52,071 bases of DNA, from positions 47,675,116 to 47,727,186 of the forward strand of contig NC_088301.1 in NCBI RefSeq assembly GCF_032854445.1, read 5' to 3'. Below are positions 43,201-50,131 of this stretch, one piece after another; the first letter of the stretch is position 1; each line of letters opens with the position of its first letter. The notes under the pieces were generated by a model, which did no database searches, was not told the DNA's origin, and saw only the letters and a list, made by a program, of their open reading frames with translations. The translations under genes were made by a program, and so were the position numbers. The DNA comes from Liolophura sinensis (Eukaryota > Mollusca > Polyplacophora > Chitonida > Chitonidae).

Positions 43201-46121
43201 AATTCTCTGACATTTATTGCAGTTCCGACACTTCCATTCTATAACACATTGTGGCATCAATCATGGTATTAAAGTTTAGACAATGGCATATTTAGGAAAA
43301 GTAATAACATCTAATACACAATTATAAGTGAATGTGACTGAATCTCATGTGGTTAGTTTGGTAAAAATGTAATGTGAGTGTACTCTTGTCCTCAATTTAT
43401 AGTAATAATGAAAGGCACACAAGATAAAATGTCACTTAAATTATTAATATTTCAATTAAAAATTATTTTCCGGTAACAGTACTACCAAAAATACATAAAT
43501 TAACATAACATTTTCCTGTACCACTTGTCCACCAAATCTGATCAAAGCTGACACTTAGAAAAAGAAGAAAATTGATACTTTGTAAAGCGAGGAGCCCATT
43601 GCCTAACTGACACGGATATGGGGGATATATGCCAGACAGTAAAAAAATATGCTTTGTGCTTCTCTGTAAATGGATGGTTACATTCCAGTACATCGGTTTG
43701 GGGTTCCCATACACCTTTATACTCGGTGACAACCCCAAGATTATGCTGCATTTTCCCTGACATAAGATTGCAGGGGCTCATCGAAATCATTTTTCCACAT
43801 ACTGACCACTATTTTCTGAACGACATTGAGTTTTCCTTTCAGGTAAAATGAAGTTTTTTTTTTATTTTGACAGACAGTTTGAGATACTAAAATTGCACAT
43901 TTTTGTACTTTACTATCCTTCATTGATTAAAGTAATTATCAATGCCTAAACTAATATATCAACTCAAGCTGGCCTTGACACCTCAAACTGATAACCGGCA
44001 TACACTGCAGTAATTGTTACATGTATTTCAGGATACCAGCCCGTGTTAAGTGTGAAGACCTATTCAGAAAGCTAGATTGACTGAAATTCACTGAGGTTTT
44101 AGCATCATTTTAAAAAATAATTTCAACAGTCACCAATCAAGAAAAAATGGTAATGCATTAATAGCATAAGGAATATGTGGTTGTAATTCTCACTCTATAA
44201 AAGGACATGTCAAAAATTATCTGAAGAGATAAAATAAAACAACATTTCAGAAAATCAAAGATCATGCAACACCATACATGTCCTCCAAAAAAACCTCAAA
44301 CTGAATAAATGTAACCAGTTAGTGAGTTTTTTTTCAATCGACGGACCGAATACTGGCTCATCCAGACCACTTTTACGAACTCCTGGATTGCATTTTTGAT
44401 CATTCATTCGATAGTTCTCCTGAGCTTTTTAGCACAGGAGCTACAAAAATAAACTGGAAAGTTTCCACAGACTTTGCTTGGTTGTTTAAGGCACACATTA
44501 ATTCAGATGGAATGGAAAGCGTCCTTTTGTTAACAAATTGGATGAGGATTTATTGCTGGGGTAGTTTGACGAAGTGGTAGAATCATACAGGTAAACACCC
44601 ATGTGCCAACAAAACACCATAGCATTTGCATCAATCCCACATCAGTGGAAACACAGCTTTACAGGGAAATCTTAACTGAATTTGAAATTTCCTGGTACTT
44701 GCACAATTCTAGGGTTGATGCCTTGACTTCAGAATGACAGAAAGCAACCTCTCACAGAGCTTAAGAGCTGCGGGTTTTCAACTTTATGCTAGTTTCAGAG
44801 TGGTTGCGCAGTTGGGGGAAATAGCATAACAGTATACAAATGGTAAATACTTTGTGTGATCTAATGTAAATAAACATTGATACTTATGCCTTCCAAAATG
44901 TTTTGAAGAAAGTAAATAATTCACCAGCACAGTTGGAGTTCCCAAACTCCCAAGGGCCATTTACACCTACATGTAAGGTGTTAATAAACTGCTATACTAT
45001 TCCCACAATTTCATGTGTACGTCTAAGCCCTATTGAACCCACTTACAGTATTCTATTTAAAACAATTTCTGATTTTCTTTCACTCCAAGATGGCTTAAGA
45101 TATAATTCTCACTCCGTATGTAACTTAATAGGAGCATAATGTGACAAGACATACTTCGAACATAAGTTTATGCAAAGTAATGCAAATTATGGCCTTGCAT
45201 CTCAGGTAAACAACAAAACATCTGTTTCTTTTCTAAAAGAAAAAAAATGTAAGAAAAATCAGTATATTATATTAATAGGATAGGATGAACTTGCTTTCAA
45301 CAATGCTGAAAAAAGTACAGACCCAGAGAGTGTGGCTTAACCGTAAGGCATTGGAGCTACAATTGTGCCATGCGTAGCCTATATACTAGCAATGCTTAGG
45401 GCATAATGTTTCACCTGCCTGTGTGATCATATTTATCTGAATACATGTGACAAGAATGACTCAATGAATAGAATGTGCACTGTACAGAAAGTAGAGTGCA
45501 CCTTACGTGTATTTAAATGCTACACATTTGGCATAAATAATCAGCCACTCTGCCAAAATGAAACAATGGCATAATGTAATTTAAAATTAACTTAGACTTG
45601 TTTGGGACAGAATATCAGATCAGCAGAAATTATGTACACGTAAACAACATCAGTTGAATTAGGTTTAAACTAGCCGTTGTCAAAAGTTGCGCTTTAAACG
45701 AACTGAAATTGGGGAAATAAAATCATTTACAAAAAGAAAAAAGAAATTGTGACAAGAGTTATGATTACTACATCCACAGCGGACTATAGCTGTCATGCCA
45801 CTTTTGATTTAATTCCGGTCAATACTGGGAACATCTCCAGAGTTCAGAAACGTTTGAACGACCATTCCAGCCACAAATATTATGGTACATACCAGGTTCA
45901 TCGTCTTCGTCGTCGGTATTCATGGGTTCATCTGGAGGAGGGGTGGGTGCTTCAAAACGCACCCCACGTGGTGGTTGTGGTTTTTCATTTAGTCGTCTTT
46001 CATTGAGTTTATTAAAATATTCTGCTGCAAACTGAACCAGGTCCCCCGGTCTCTCTCTTAACACAGACACGGTGAACTCCTGCAAAAGGTCTGTTAGCCC
46101 AGGTGGTATTTCCAAATTCAT
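885..46121 (-). CDS. PRKAR2: cAMP-dependent protein kinase type II regulatory subunit (12 exons; C-terminus off the left edge)
   Basis: This gene encodes the cAMP-binding regulatory subunit that holds PKA catalytic subunits inactive, releases them on cAMP binding, and docks the holoenzyme to AKAPs. Joining the twelve exons gives an uninterrupted frame of 346 codons plus one base. Visible in order are: an RIIa dimerisation/docking domain (residues 1-45, with [12 protein letters not shown]); an acidic linker; RRPSV at 87-91, whose phosphorylatable Ser90 marks type II rather than type I; cAMP domain A with cassette [15 protein letters not shown] (197-211, Glu199 and Arg208); and domain B with [15 protein letters not shown] (322-336, Glu324 and Arg333). 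All junctions obey GT-AG and keep phase. Family members are about 380-420 residues, so roughly 45 C-terminal residues are missing and presumably lie beyond position 1. The animal is probably an invertebrate with one RII gene, so I do not assign alpha or beta. Identity is very secure; exon ends are read by eye. Confidence 0.97.
954..1498 (-). other. PRKAR2 intron 11
   Basis: This 545-bp intron, the smallest in the window, carries a 5'-truncated SINE body at 1101-1270 (listed separately). Nothing else was seen. Confidence 0.85.
1101..1270 (-). repeat. Family 1 tRNA-derived SINE, body and tail without tRNA head
   Basis: Read on the plus strand this has the layout of a dispersed repeat I recall from molluscs. 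A TTCATTTATTTGATCGGTG tail is followed by GAAGAATATTTCACTTACA, the GAGGAAACCTGGCAGAGC core, and GGTCGGAGAAGAGGTCAGCA. The same tail motif recurs at 19432-19550 and 48333-48396, and the head of the family appears at 32640-32762. The element is inserted in the gene's orientation and lacks the tRNA-like head. The family assignment is from memory. Confidence 0.75.
1499..1556 (-). CDS. PRKAR2: PRKAR2 exon 11: domain B, up to the second cassette
   Basis: The 58-bp exon encodes residues 305-323, [19 protein letters not shown], plus one base. The acceptor is TTTTCCAG and the donor is GGAG|GTAAGA. The [14 protein letters not shown] strand-turn leads directly into cassette B, which continues in exon 12 through a split Glu324 codon. 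Confidence 0.95.
1557..4398 (-). other. PRKAR2 intron 10
   Basis: This 2.8-kb AT-rich intron shows no coding similarity, RNA gene or clear repeat. Open frames of 60-85 codons on both strands look like chance. Confidence 0.7.
4399..4464 (-). CDS. PRKAR2: PRKAR2 exon 10: domain B beta strands
   Basis: The 66-bp exon encodes residues 283-304, from [15 protein letters not shown] to VQSK. The acceptor is GTCCCAG and the donor is AGTAAG|GTATGT. It is equivalent to the family's GEKADSFYIIESGEVSI. It is phase 0 on both sides. Confidence 0.95.
4465..6335 (-). other. PRKAR2 intron 9
   Basis: This 1.9-kb intron has a short (AAATA)n-like run near 5125-5147. No gene or recognisable mobile element was seen. 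Confidence 0.7.
6336..6410 (-). CDS. PRKAR2: PRKAR2 exon 9: start of cAMP domain B
   Basis: The 75-bp exon encodes residues 258-282, beginning [19 protein letters not shown] and ending ECILRQ. The acceptor is TTTTACAG and the donor is CGACAG|GTAAAT. It matches the family's [24 protein letters not shown] region, with the two helices and first strand of domain B. It is phase 0 on both sides. Confidence 0.95.
6411..7414 (-). other. PRKAR2 introns 8-9 interval
   Basis: This is the 1.0-kb intron between exons 8 and 9. No feature was recognised apart from scattered ACATGT-type motifs. Confidence 0.7.
7415..7516 (-). CDS. PRKAR2: PRKAR2 exon 8: C-terminal helices of domain A
   Basis: The 102-bp exon encodes residues 224-257, beginning [18 protein letters not shown] and ending CVPMLKTLD. 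The acceptor is CTTTCAG and the donor is CTAGAT|GTAAGT. It forms the B/C helix between the two cAMP domains, which changes shape when catalytic subunit is released. It is phase 0 on both sides. Confidence 0.97.
7517..9102 (-). other. PRKAR2 intron between exons 7 and 8
   Basis: This 1.6-kb AT-rich intron contains no recognisable repeat or gene. Confidence 0.7.
9103..9256 (-). CDS. PRKAR2: PRKAR2 exon 7: phosphate-binding cassette A
   Basis: The 154-bp exon encodes residues 172-223, from [12 protein letters not shown] to TEGSLWAL. It contains the first phosphate-binding cassette, [15 protein letters not shown]. Glu199 should contact the ribose 2'-OH of cAMP and Arg208 the cyclic phosphate. 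The acceptor is TTTTCAG. The donor is GCTCTG|GTCAGT, weaker than the others but fixed by phase and by homology to the next exon. Confidence 0.97.
10167..10198. promoter_or_regulatory. Intronic CRE pair
   Basis: A perfect palindromic cAMP response element, TGACGTCA (10167-10174), is followed by GACGTCAT (10191-10198). The local sequence has more CpG than the intron around it. CREB/ATF family proteins are known to bind this motif; use as an enhancer or alternative promoter here is inference. Confidence 0.4.
11483..11664. mobile_element. MITE-like element, copy A
   Basis: The copy begins CCCTAATTCCTCAACCTTTC and ends AAAAGGTTGAAGAATTACTG, which are imperfect terminal inverted repeats of about 20 bp. 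The interior (TTGATTTTGGAGACAAAACTAC ... ATAATGCCTTCAGAAT) aligns with copies B and C in the same orientation. It is 182 bp long with no coding capacity, so it would be non-autonomous. Confidence 0.75.
12399..12463 (-). CDS. PRKAR2: PRKAR2 exon 6: start of domain A beta barrel
   Basis: The 65-bp exon encodes residues 151-171, starting [21 protein letters not shown] and leaving two bases of codon 172. The acceptor is TCCCAG and the donor is [25 protein letters not shown] is a signature of RII domain A. Confidence 0.96.
12551..12577. repeat. (AGTC)n microsatellite
   Basis: AGTC is repeated nearly seven times without interruption. Confidence 0.95.
12908..13120. mobile_element. MITE-like element, copy B
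   Basis: The start TTCTAATTCTTCAACATTTT and the end GAAAAGATTGAAAGATTACAG are imperfect inverted repeats. The interior matches copies A and C (TGATTTTGAAGACAAA, AGTATAATTTTATCA, AGAATAATGCCTTCA). It is 213 bp long and lies 1.2 kb from copy A in the same orientation. Confidence 0.75.
18284..18504. mobile_element. MITE-like element, copy C
   Basis: This is the best-preserved copy, 221 bp long. It runs from CCCTAATTTCTCAACCTTTC to GAAAAGGTTGAAGAATTACAG. The interior shares TTGATTTTGATGAC, AAAAGTATAATTTTATCA and CAGAATAGA blocks with copies A and B. It has no ORF. Confidence 0.8.
19157..19198 (-). CDS. PRKAR2: PRKAR2 exon 5: domain A, helix before the beta barrel
   Basis: The 42-bp exon encodes residues 137-150, [14 protein letters not shown], equivalent to the family's [12 protein letters not shown]. 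The acceptor is ATTTTAG and the donor is GGAAG|GTGAGT. Because both ends are phase 0, skipping would keep the frame but remove part of the domain. Confidence 0.95.
19432..19550 (-). repeat. Family 1 SINE, internally deleted copy
   Basis: The tail TTATTTATTTATCTCATTCA and the block CACTCAAGAATATTTCACTT match the copy at 1101-1270. After a deletion it continues with AGCTGGAATTCAACAGTGAC, which corresponds to the box B-side sequence of the copy at 32640-32762. It therefore bridges the body and head fragments and shows that they belong to one family. Its orientation is the same as the gene's. Confidence 0.65.
20252..20285 (+). other. G-run tract (potential G-quadruplex)
   Basis: Runs of 5, 5, 11 and 5 guanines are separated by 1-3 bases on the plus strand, which is the template strand for PRKAR2. 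Telomere-like GGTTAGGTTAGGG follows. This fits a G-quadruplex consensus; any effect on transcription is inference. Confidence 0.6.
20834..20917 (-). CDS. PRKAR2: PRKAR2 exon 4: N-terminal helices of cAMP domain A
   Basis: The 84-bp exon encodes residues 109-136, beginning [13 protein letters not shown] and ending ILLFRSLDN. The acceptor is TTTTAG and the donor is ATAAT|GTAAGT. It corresponds to the HPKTDEQR...LLFKNLD region that opens the first cyclic-nucleotide-binding domain of RII. It is phase 0 on both sides. Confidence 0.95.
20918..24020 (-). other. PRKAR2 intron between exons 3 and 4
   Basis: This 3.1-kb intron contains an A-rich low-complexity run (23079-23111) preceded by a C-run. 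No gene or mobile element was recognised. Confidence 0.7.
23079..23111. repeat. A-rich low-complexity tract
   Basis: The tract is A8, then TAA repeats, then a run of about 17 A. It follows a pyrimidine stretch of C-runs at 23061-23076. It could be an old retroelement tail, but no element body is recognisable next to it. Confidence 0.8.
24021..24073 (-). CDS. PRKAR2: PRKAR2 exon 3: linker after the inhibitor site
   Basis: The 53-bp exon encodes residues 91-108, [18 protein letters not shown]. The acceptor is TTGCAG and the donor is AAAG|GTAAGC. The segment matches the conserved RII linker that follows the phosphorylation site (an S-x-AExY-DP pattern with acidic residues). It enters in phase 1 and leaves in phase 0. 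Confidence 0.95.
24687..24764. repeat. Nested hairpin flanked by 11-bp direct repeats
   Basis: Direct repeats CCAGTGTCATG at 24687-24697 and 24754-24764 flank two overlapping inverted repeats: GTTCCCA/TGGGAAC, and an imperfect CAGGTGGGAGAT/ATCTCCGCCTG pair. The block is richer in G+C than its surroundings. It could be a small mobile element with target duplication, or chance. Confidence 0.4.
25197..25240. repeat. (GT)22 microsatellite
   Basis: A perfect dinucleotide repeat of 44 bp. It creates a spurious His-Thr run in a minus-strand reading frame. Confidence 0.98.
28164..28893. repeat. Long inverted repeat with arms of about 203 bp
   Basis: The left arm (28164-28367) and the reverse complement of the right arm (28692-28893) align along their length, about 75-80% identical by eye. 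Shared blocks include CTACCAAAATTGCCTTT, GCTCTACACA, CATAAGCT, CAAGAAC and GCATGCTGG. The spacer is about 324 bp and has no ORF of note. Either it is one foldback or long-TIR element, or two copies of one short element inserted head to head. Confidence 0.75.
28721..28728. promoter_or_regulatory. CRE motif inside inverted-repeat arm
   Basis: TGACGTCA lies in the right arm of the long inverted repeat. The matching left-arm position has a changed sequence (on the opposite strand TAACGCCA against TGACGTCA), so only one arm has the full motif. Confidence 0.35.
32369..32410 (-). CDS. PRKAR2: PRKAR2 exon 2: inhibitor/autophosphorylation site
   Basis: This 42-bp exon encodes residues 77-90, [14 protein letters not shown], with V91 split across the next junction. 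The acceptor is TTTCAG and the donor is CAG|GTGAGT. RRPSV occupies the catalytic cleft of PKA. A serine at this position makes RII a substrate-type inhibitor, whereas RI subunits carry alanine or glycine. Phase 1 on both sides joins exons 1 and 3 cleanly. The exon is too short to find by ORF length and was located by homology. Confidence 0.94.
32640..32762 (-). repeat. Family 1 SINE, tRNA-like head
   Basis: On the minus strand a box A-like GTGTGGTTTAGCACGCC (about 32734-32750) and a box B-like TGAGTTCAATTCAAGC (32683-32698) stand about 35 bp apart. GCTGGCTTCCTCCCCGC follows, as in a tRNA-derived SINE family I recall from molluscs. The body and tail are missing. The promoter boxes are degenerate and the clover-leaf is not intact, so this is not a functional tRNA gene. 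Confidence 0.7.
36391..36481. mobile_element. MITE-like element, copy D (internally deleted)
   Basis: AAAGAGCATAACTGCCACTGC resembles the start region of copy C. It then jumps to CCTTCAGAACATGCTTGAAT and ends AAAAGGTTGAAGAATTTCAG like the other copies. The middle, more than 100 bp, is deleted and the left terminal repeat is not intact. Confidence 0.6.
40974..41180 (-). repeat. Family 2 tRNA-derived SINE
   Basis: On the minus strand a tRNA-like head has box A-like TCAGTTTATAGGTTGG (about 41160-41175) and box B-like GGGATCAAACCTGG (41121-41134). A body with GGTGGCCTCGTTTGGCGCT and GAAACAGGACTCGTTGGCCC follows, then a 13-base poly(A) end (T-run at 40974-40986 on the plus strand). I recall similar elements from molluscan genomes. 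It is about 205 bp long and close to full length. No clear target-site duplication was found. Confidence 0.75.
43013..43050. repeat. Perfect 12-bp-arm hairpin within a small repeat
   Basis: CCATGGCAACCT and AGGTTGCCATGG are perfect inverted arms around a 14-base loop. The sequence before it (CCCGTTTCACAAAACTCATG, then AAGCGCTAAGTTC) resembles a short repeat I recall from marine invertebrates, so the element probably spans about 42966-43095. Related TTGCCATGGTAA words occur near 35228 and 14470. Confidence 0.65.
45893..46121 (-). CDS. PRKAR2: PRKAR2 exon 1: start codon and dimerisation/docking domain
   Basis: The exon encodes residues 1-76 plus the first base of codon 77. It begins at the ATG at 46121-46119, just before [15 protein letters not shown], which matches the family start, and ends at a CCTG|GTATGT donor. 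Residues 1-45 form the helix-turn-helix dimer that binds AKAP amphipathic helices; the IPPGL motif and the AAEYFNKL helix are clear. A proline-rich stretch (PTPPPDEP) and an acidic run (DDEDDEP) follow, as in the variable linker of RII subunits. Confidence 0.96.
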
Positions 46122-46600
46122 GCTGCTGGTTTCTATATCCTTCCAAGCCGAACCTAAATTCCTATGTAGATTTCAAACCGATGCATCTAATAGCCGCCTC
46201 ACTTAGTCAAGAGCCTTCAAAGAAATTTACTTAAATTAGAAAAATTACAAAACATCACCAAATCTGTCATCTCACCACACTTTTACAAGCACCGGGCGAC
46301 ATGTTCGTGACGTCACGGCTCACAGTGGAAATCCTTCCGCGACTGCCATCCAACCCTCGATCGCGTGAACTTGTTATACAGACAACGTATTCCACAATGT
46401 GGTTGCTTAGATTGCTCCAGATATCGATTACACCGTCTGCCTTCCAAGCAGCATGATTTCCTAATACACTCCGGTCGCTTTCAGTAGTACTACTTGAACA
46501 CGTACAATCAGAACAGGTAGTCAATCGCCTACCACGATCGTGGCTGGAGAGCGAATGTGCAGATTGTAAGAAAGCTCTGAGAAGCACAGAGCTTTGGCGA
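46122..46600 (-). promoter_or_regulatory. PRKAR2 5' UTR/promoter region
   Basis: Immediately upstream of the start codon the CpG density jumps, with many CG pairs between 46290 and 46600, and a perfect CRE is present. No convincing TATA box was seen. The start site cannot be fixed from sequence; a CpG-rich, TATA-less promoter is the simplest reading. A 106-codon minus-strand frame here (46267-46587) resembles nothing I know. Confidence 0.6.
46308..46315. promoter_or_regulatory. Perfect CRE near the PRKAR2 start
   Basis: TGACGTCA, within the 10-bp palindrome GTGACGTCAC, lies about 190 bp upstream of the ATG. CREs work best near transcription starts and when CpG is unmethylated, and both fit this position. 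CREB is a PKA substrate, so a feedback loop is plausible. Confidence 0.6.
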
Positions 46601-46774
46601 GATGCCGGTTTCCAGCGTTAGTATGCCGTCAGTGCGAGAACGGCGATGTGTGCTCATGTGTGTCACCATTCAACAATGCAATCACATTAAAACATGGTCA
46701 AATTAGGCCTCACAACAGCCTGTTGTTGATTAAACAAGGACTGCAGTTTCATGCCTTTATGATGCATGTTGTAT

Positions 46775-46799
46775 GTCGGTATACATCTCATATACCGAC
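46775..46799. repeat. Short perfect hairpin
   Basis: GTCGGTATA and TATACCGAC, 9 bp each, flank a 7-base loop. There is no T-run or other sign of a particular function. Confidence 0.6.
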
Positions 46800-47642
46800 G
46801 GCATGGTTAAGTTAAGGCCATGTATATACCGTCTTCGCATTTATTATTAATCCTATAATCGGTCAACTAAGTAGAATTAAGGCGTAAGCCAGAACAGTGC
46901 AGAGAAAATAAACAACTTCCCGTTGCATATAGAACATTTACGCTGCTCAGGTCGCTGGGGGTACCGGTACGCAATTGTTGATTTGGCCGTAGGCCTATAT
47001 TGGCCTACCCACACCAGTGTACGTGTAGCCTATATGAAATGCACTGGGTGCCTGTATGTTTGTGAGCTATATGGTTTAATAGGCCCATATACGCTTAAAT
47101 TTTGTTAACAGTCTTTCTTAAAATCAACACCGTCGTCAGCCCAGCGTGCACAACTTATAACGACATCACACCATATACAATAAAGTGTTTAATGATGGGC
47201 CGGATCCGCGACAAGGTCATAGATATACAAGTCATGCGTGTATTAATAATATTCGCACTGACCTGTTCGCGTGGACTGGGAATCCAGTGACGCGGGCAGT
47301 AAGCCGATCAGACTCGCTTAAACAGCTTTTAGAATGTCGATGGGTCACGTACGGAAATTGAATTCGCTGTAAGTTTATTATTGAGGTCGCCTTCTTCACG
47401 CGTCAAGCGAGCAATTTTTTTTTTTTTTTTTTTATCAGCTATTTATCACTAGTACATACCCCACAAGAGGCGCGACACCCAAAGACTGGATATTTCACGG
47501 AAAAAATCACTTGCGCATAGGCCTATACACGCGGTTTTGCGGTGATTTCCATAGTAGTTACCGTATACGATGAAGACACATATATATATTTACATATGTA
47601 ACATATGCACCCAAAATTCCAGTCATATTTCATCATGGTTTA

Positions 47643-47643
<1 letters not shown>

Positions 47644-47676
<33 letters not shown>
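47644..47676. repeat. (AC)n microsatellite
   Basis: A perfect AC dinucleotide repeat of about 16 units. Confidence 0.97.
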
Positions 47677-47678
<2 letters not shown>

Positions 47679-48332
47679 GTAAAATAATGAAAAGGATGTT
47701 TCTCACGCAGTTTCCAATCGGCATTAGTTAGCCAATGCACATAACCATGCGTGGCCAAACTGATATTTAAATTGGCTGTAGAAACTCTTGTAGAATTCTC
47801 TAAGACAGCTCTGTAAAAATCATTAACATTTTTTTTTTTGAAAATGTTTACACATAAGATTTCTACTACCTACAATACAAACTATAATTATGTGCATGGC
47901 TATACAAGTATACCTATATTGTTGCATATCGGTGCCGTCCATATCTTATGAATGATGTGAGCAGATTATCGCACCTATACAGAATTTCACAGTTTTAAGA
48001 TACTTGAAAGTATTAAGCTATATTCCTCGGTTTACAAATATGGCAGTTGAATATCCTGTAAGGACCATAACCTGTTGTTATGTATATATCCACCCAAAGC
48101 CGCGATATATGGGCCTATAAAGCACATGGCAACTCCACAGGATTAACACAGCTTTCGTACCCAGACCTGCACAAACACTATCACTTTATATCAGACTCAA
48201 ATAAGGAGGGAAAGTTTGGCCTCGTTCCAGTGTAAATGACCTTCAAAACACGCGTAAGATATTATATCTACATGGTATACAGAGCTGGCTATATTTCATT
48301 GAAGGAGAATATATATACCCACCTACATATTT

Positions 48333-48396
48333 ATCCATTTCATTTATTTATGTGTTTCAGACCGCATACTCAAGAATTTTTCAGTCATATGAAGTC
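48333..48396 (-). repeat. Family 1 SINE, tail fragment
   Basis: TTCATTTATTTATGTGTTTC followed by CATACTCAAGAATTTTTCAGTCATATGA matches the tail region of the copies at 1101 and 19432. Only this end is preserved. Confidence 0.55.
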
Positions 48397-50017
48397 GATG
48401 TTAATCTGTAATCTGTTAAAATATTATAATGAATTACGGTCAGTACAAACAGTGCATTATCTGCCGTTAAACATTACTTGAAAACTCGCATAGAAATGTT
48501 TTATTCACATATGTATAGGCCAACTATCTGTGGTTTATCACACCATCCTCATATGAAGCCTACATAGCACATGGACAGCAATTAAGAGGGATGGTTATTC
48601 TGTGAAAACTTTTGCGCTACACAGCAAGAAGTTGTGGTTGGTCTTGAAATTTTACCGTTAGAGTTATCCCCCTTGGAGAAATCTTTCACACTTCCATGCG
48701 ATCTTCAACAAAAGTCAAAATTTACAAAGTCAGATTTTCAGACCAGTGTCTAAAACATACCGCATTTTATTTCAAATGCTTTGATGTTCAATGGTGTAAA
48801 TATCTGTATCCTAACGTTTAAATGAAAAAAAAATCTCAGCGTTGCTCTTGAGGGGCGGAAGGATAAAAAATCATTTAAATAAGGAAAAAAAAAAATTCGG
48901 CATTTTTTTTTAAATTTCCCACATTTACCTAGTCCGAATACACTGATTATTGCCTGAAGAATATTTGGATACGCCATCCAATTATTTCTCGACAGTGTAC
49001 TTGAATTAACATTTAACAGTCTTAAAAGAGTTACTTTTCATGAAATAAAGGTGAATTGCAAAGGTTTTCTGTCTTAAATTTTCTCATGATTTAGTATAAA
49101 AAGACCTTGTTTAAAAGTTGCAGTTTATTTGTTGCCAGAAATGAACCGCATACTTATGCATGATCTGTATAATTTGCATGCATGGGCAGAAGGAACTTTC
49201 GCCGTAAGTGGTCAAGAATCAGCATGACATTTGCAATCCATGGCAGACAAGCAGCATATCAGCAGTTTGAGACACTGACATTGACATACAGTAAGGGCCT
49301 CTGTCAAATTGCGTGGCTTGTTCTAGTACAAGGATAAAAATTATACTAATCGCGATTAATTTCCACAAATGTATGGGCAAAGATATTATGAACTTAGACA
49401 GACGTAAATGTGTGTGTAAAAATTTCCATTAAACATTGAAATTCATTTAATTATTTTGAAAAAAAAGGAAAGGTAGGCCTATATTTAGGTGTAAAGTTTA
49501 TATTTTAGTGATCTCCTATTTTAGTCTTCCTTTAATTTTAAACGACCTTAAACTATACATGTATAACTGTGTTTGGGACTTATCATATAGGCATTTTCTG
49601 TCAAAGGCTCCCAATTCTCAGAAAAACATTCATTGTGGCAGTAACTAATTGCACGCAAGGGAAAGAAACATTTAAAAAAATTAACTAAGCATCGGTAGAG
49701 AGACTGTTAAATGTTGTAAATTAAATGCAGTTAAATGTTTAAATTGTAAAGTGGGCTTTGTCGGCCATATTGATAATGTGTTTTGAATGACATCGCACCA
49801 ACTTCGCGCATCCACGATGTCAAATTTGATTTATTGTCCACACGCAAATAAATGTAGGCCTATTACACCAGCCAAGGTGATGCACAAGGATTTTATGGGA
49901 TACAGGATACTGCAGCTTCGTCATAGTTAGTCCAGCACATATTAGAAACCTAATAGAAGGAACTGAGACACGAGACGTCGAAATCGTAATAATAGGCCTT
50001 CATATTTTGTGTAGGCC

Positions 50018-50103
50018 CAGCATATACGACGTCATTATAATGACATACGGTCTGGGATTACAGCATATACGACGTCATTATAATGACATACGGTCTGGCA
50101 TTA
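50018..50103. repeat. 43-bp tandem duplication carrying CRE-like sites
   Basis: Two adjacent 43-bp copies (50018-50060 and 50061-50103) differ at one base. Each contains CGACGTCAT overlapping the 14-bp perfect palindrome GTCATTATAATGAC. This gives two phased CRE half-site clusters. Near identity implies a recent duplication or constraint. Confidence 0.9.
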
Positions 50104-50123
50104 CATTGAAACATCTACTCATG

Positions 50124-50131
50124 TGACGTCA
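50124..50131. promoter_or_regulatory. CRE, distal cluster
   Basis: TGACGTCA lies within the 12-bp palindrome TGTGACGTCACA, 20 bp after the tandem duplication. GACGTC recurs near 50179. Confidence 0.5.

Larger units (their letters stand above)
32411..45892 (-). other. PRKAR2 intron 1 (13.5 kb)
   Basis: This is the longest intron. It contains a SINE head fragment (32640-32762), MITE copy D (36391-36481), a second SINE (40974-41180) and a hairpin repeat (43013-43050). The longest open frame (39601-39963, plus, 120 codons) resembles no protein I know and is probably chance. Long first introns often carry enhancers, but I cannot point to one here. Confidence 0.7.
46601..50017. other. 5' flank without a recognised gene
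   Basis: The stretch holds a short hairpin (46775-46799), a 19-base T-run (47415-47433), an (AC)n microsatellite, a SINE tail fragment and several TAGGCCTA-type words. CpG remains high to about 47.6 kb. I see no coding similarity on either strand. Confidence 0.65.

Noticed and set aside
45749-46006. Plus-strand frame overlapping exon 1
   Set aside because: It is the antisense shadow of the RII exon 1 coding sequence.
46267-46587. 106-codon minus-strand frame upstream of the PRKAR2 ATG
   Set aside because: It lies in the CpG-rich promoter/5' UTR stretch, where stops are rarer by composition; Ser/Arg-rich with no family match. An upstream ORF remains possible but unsupported.
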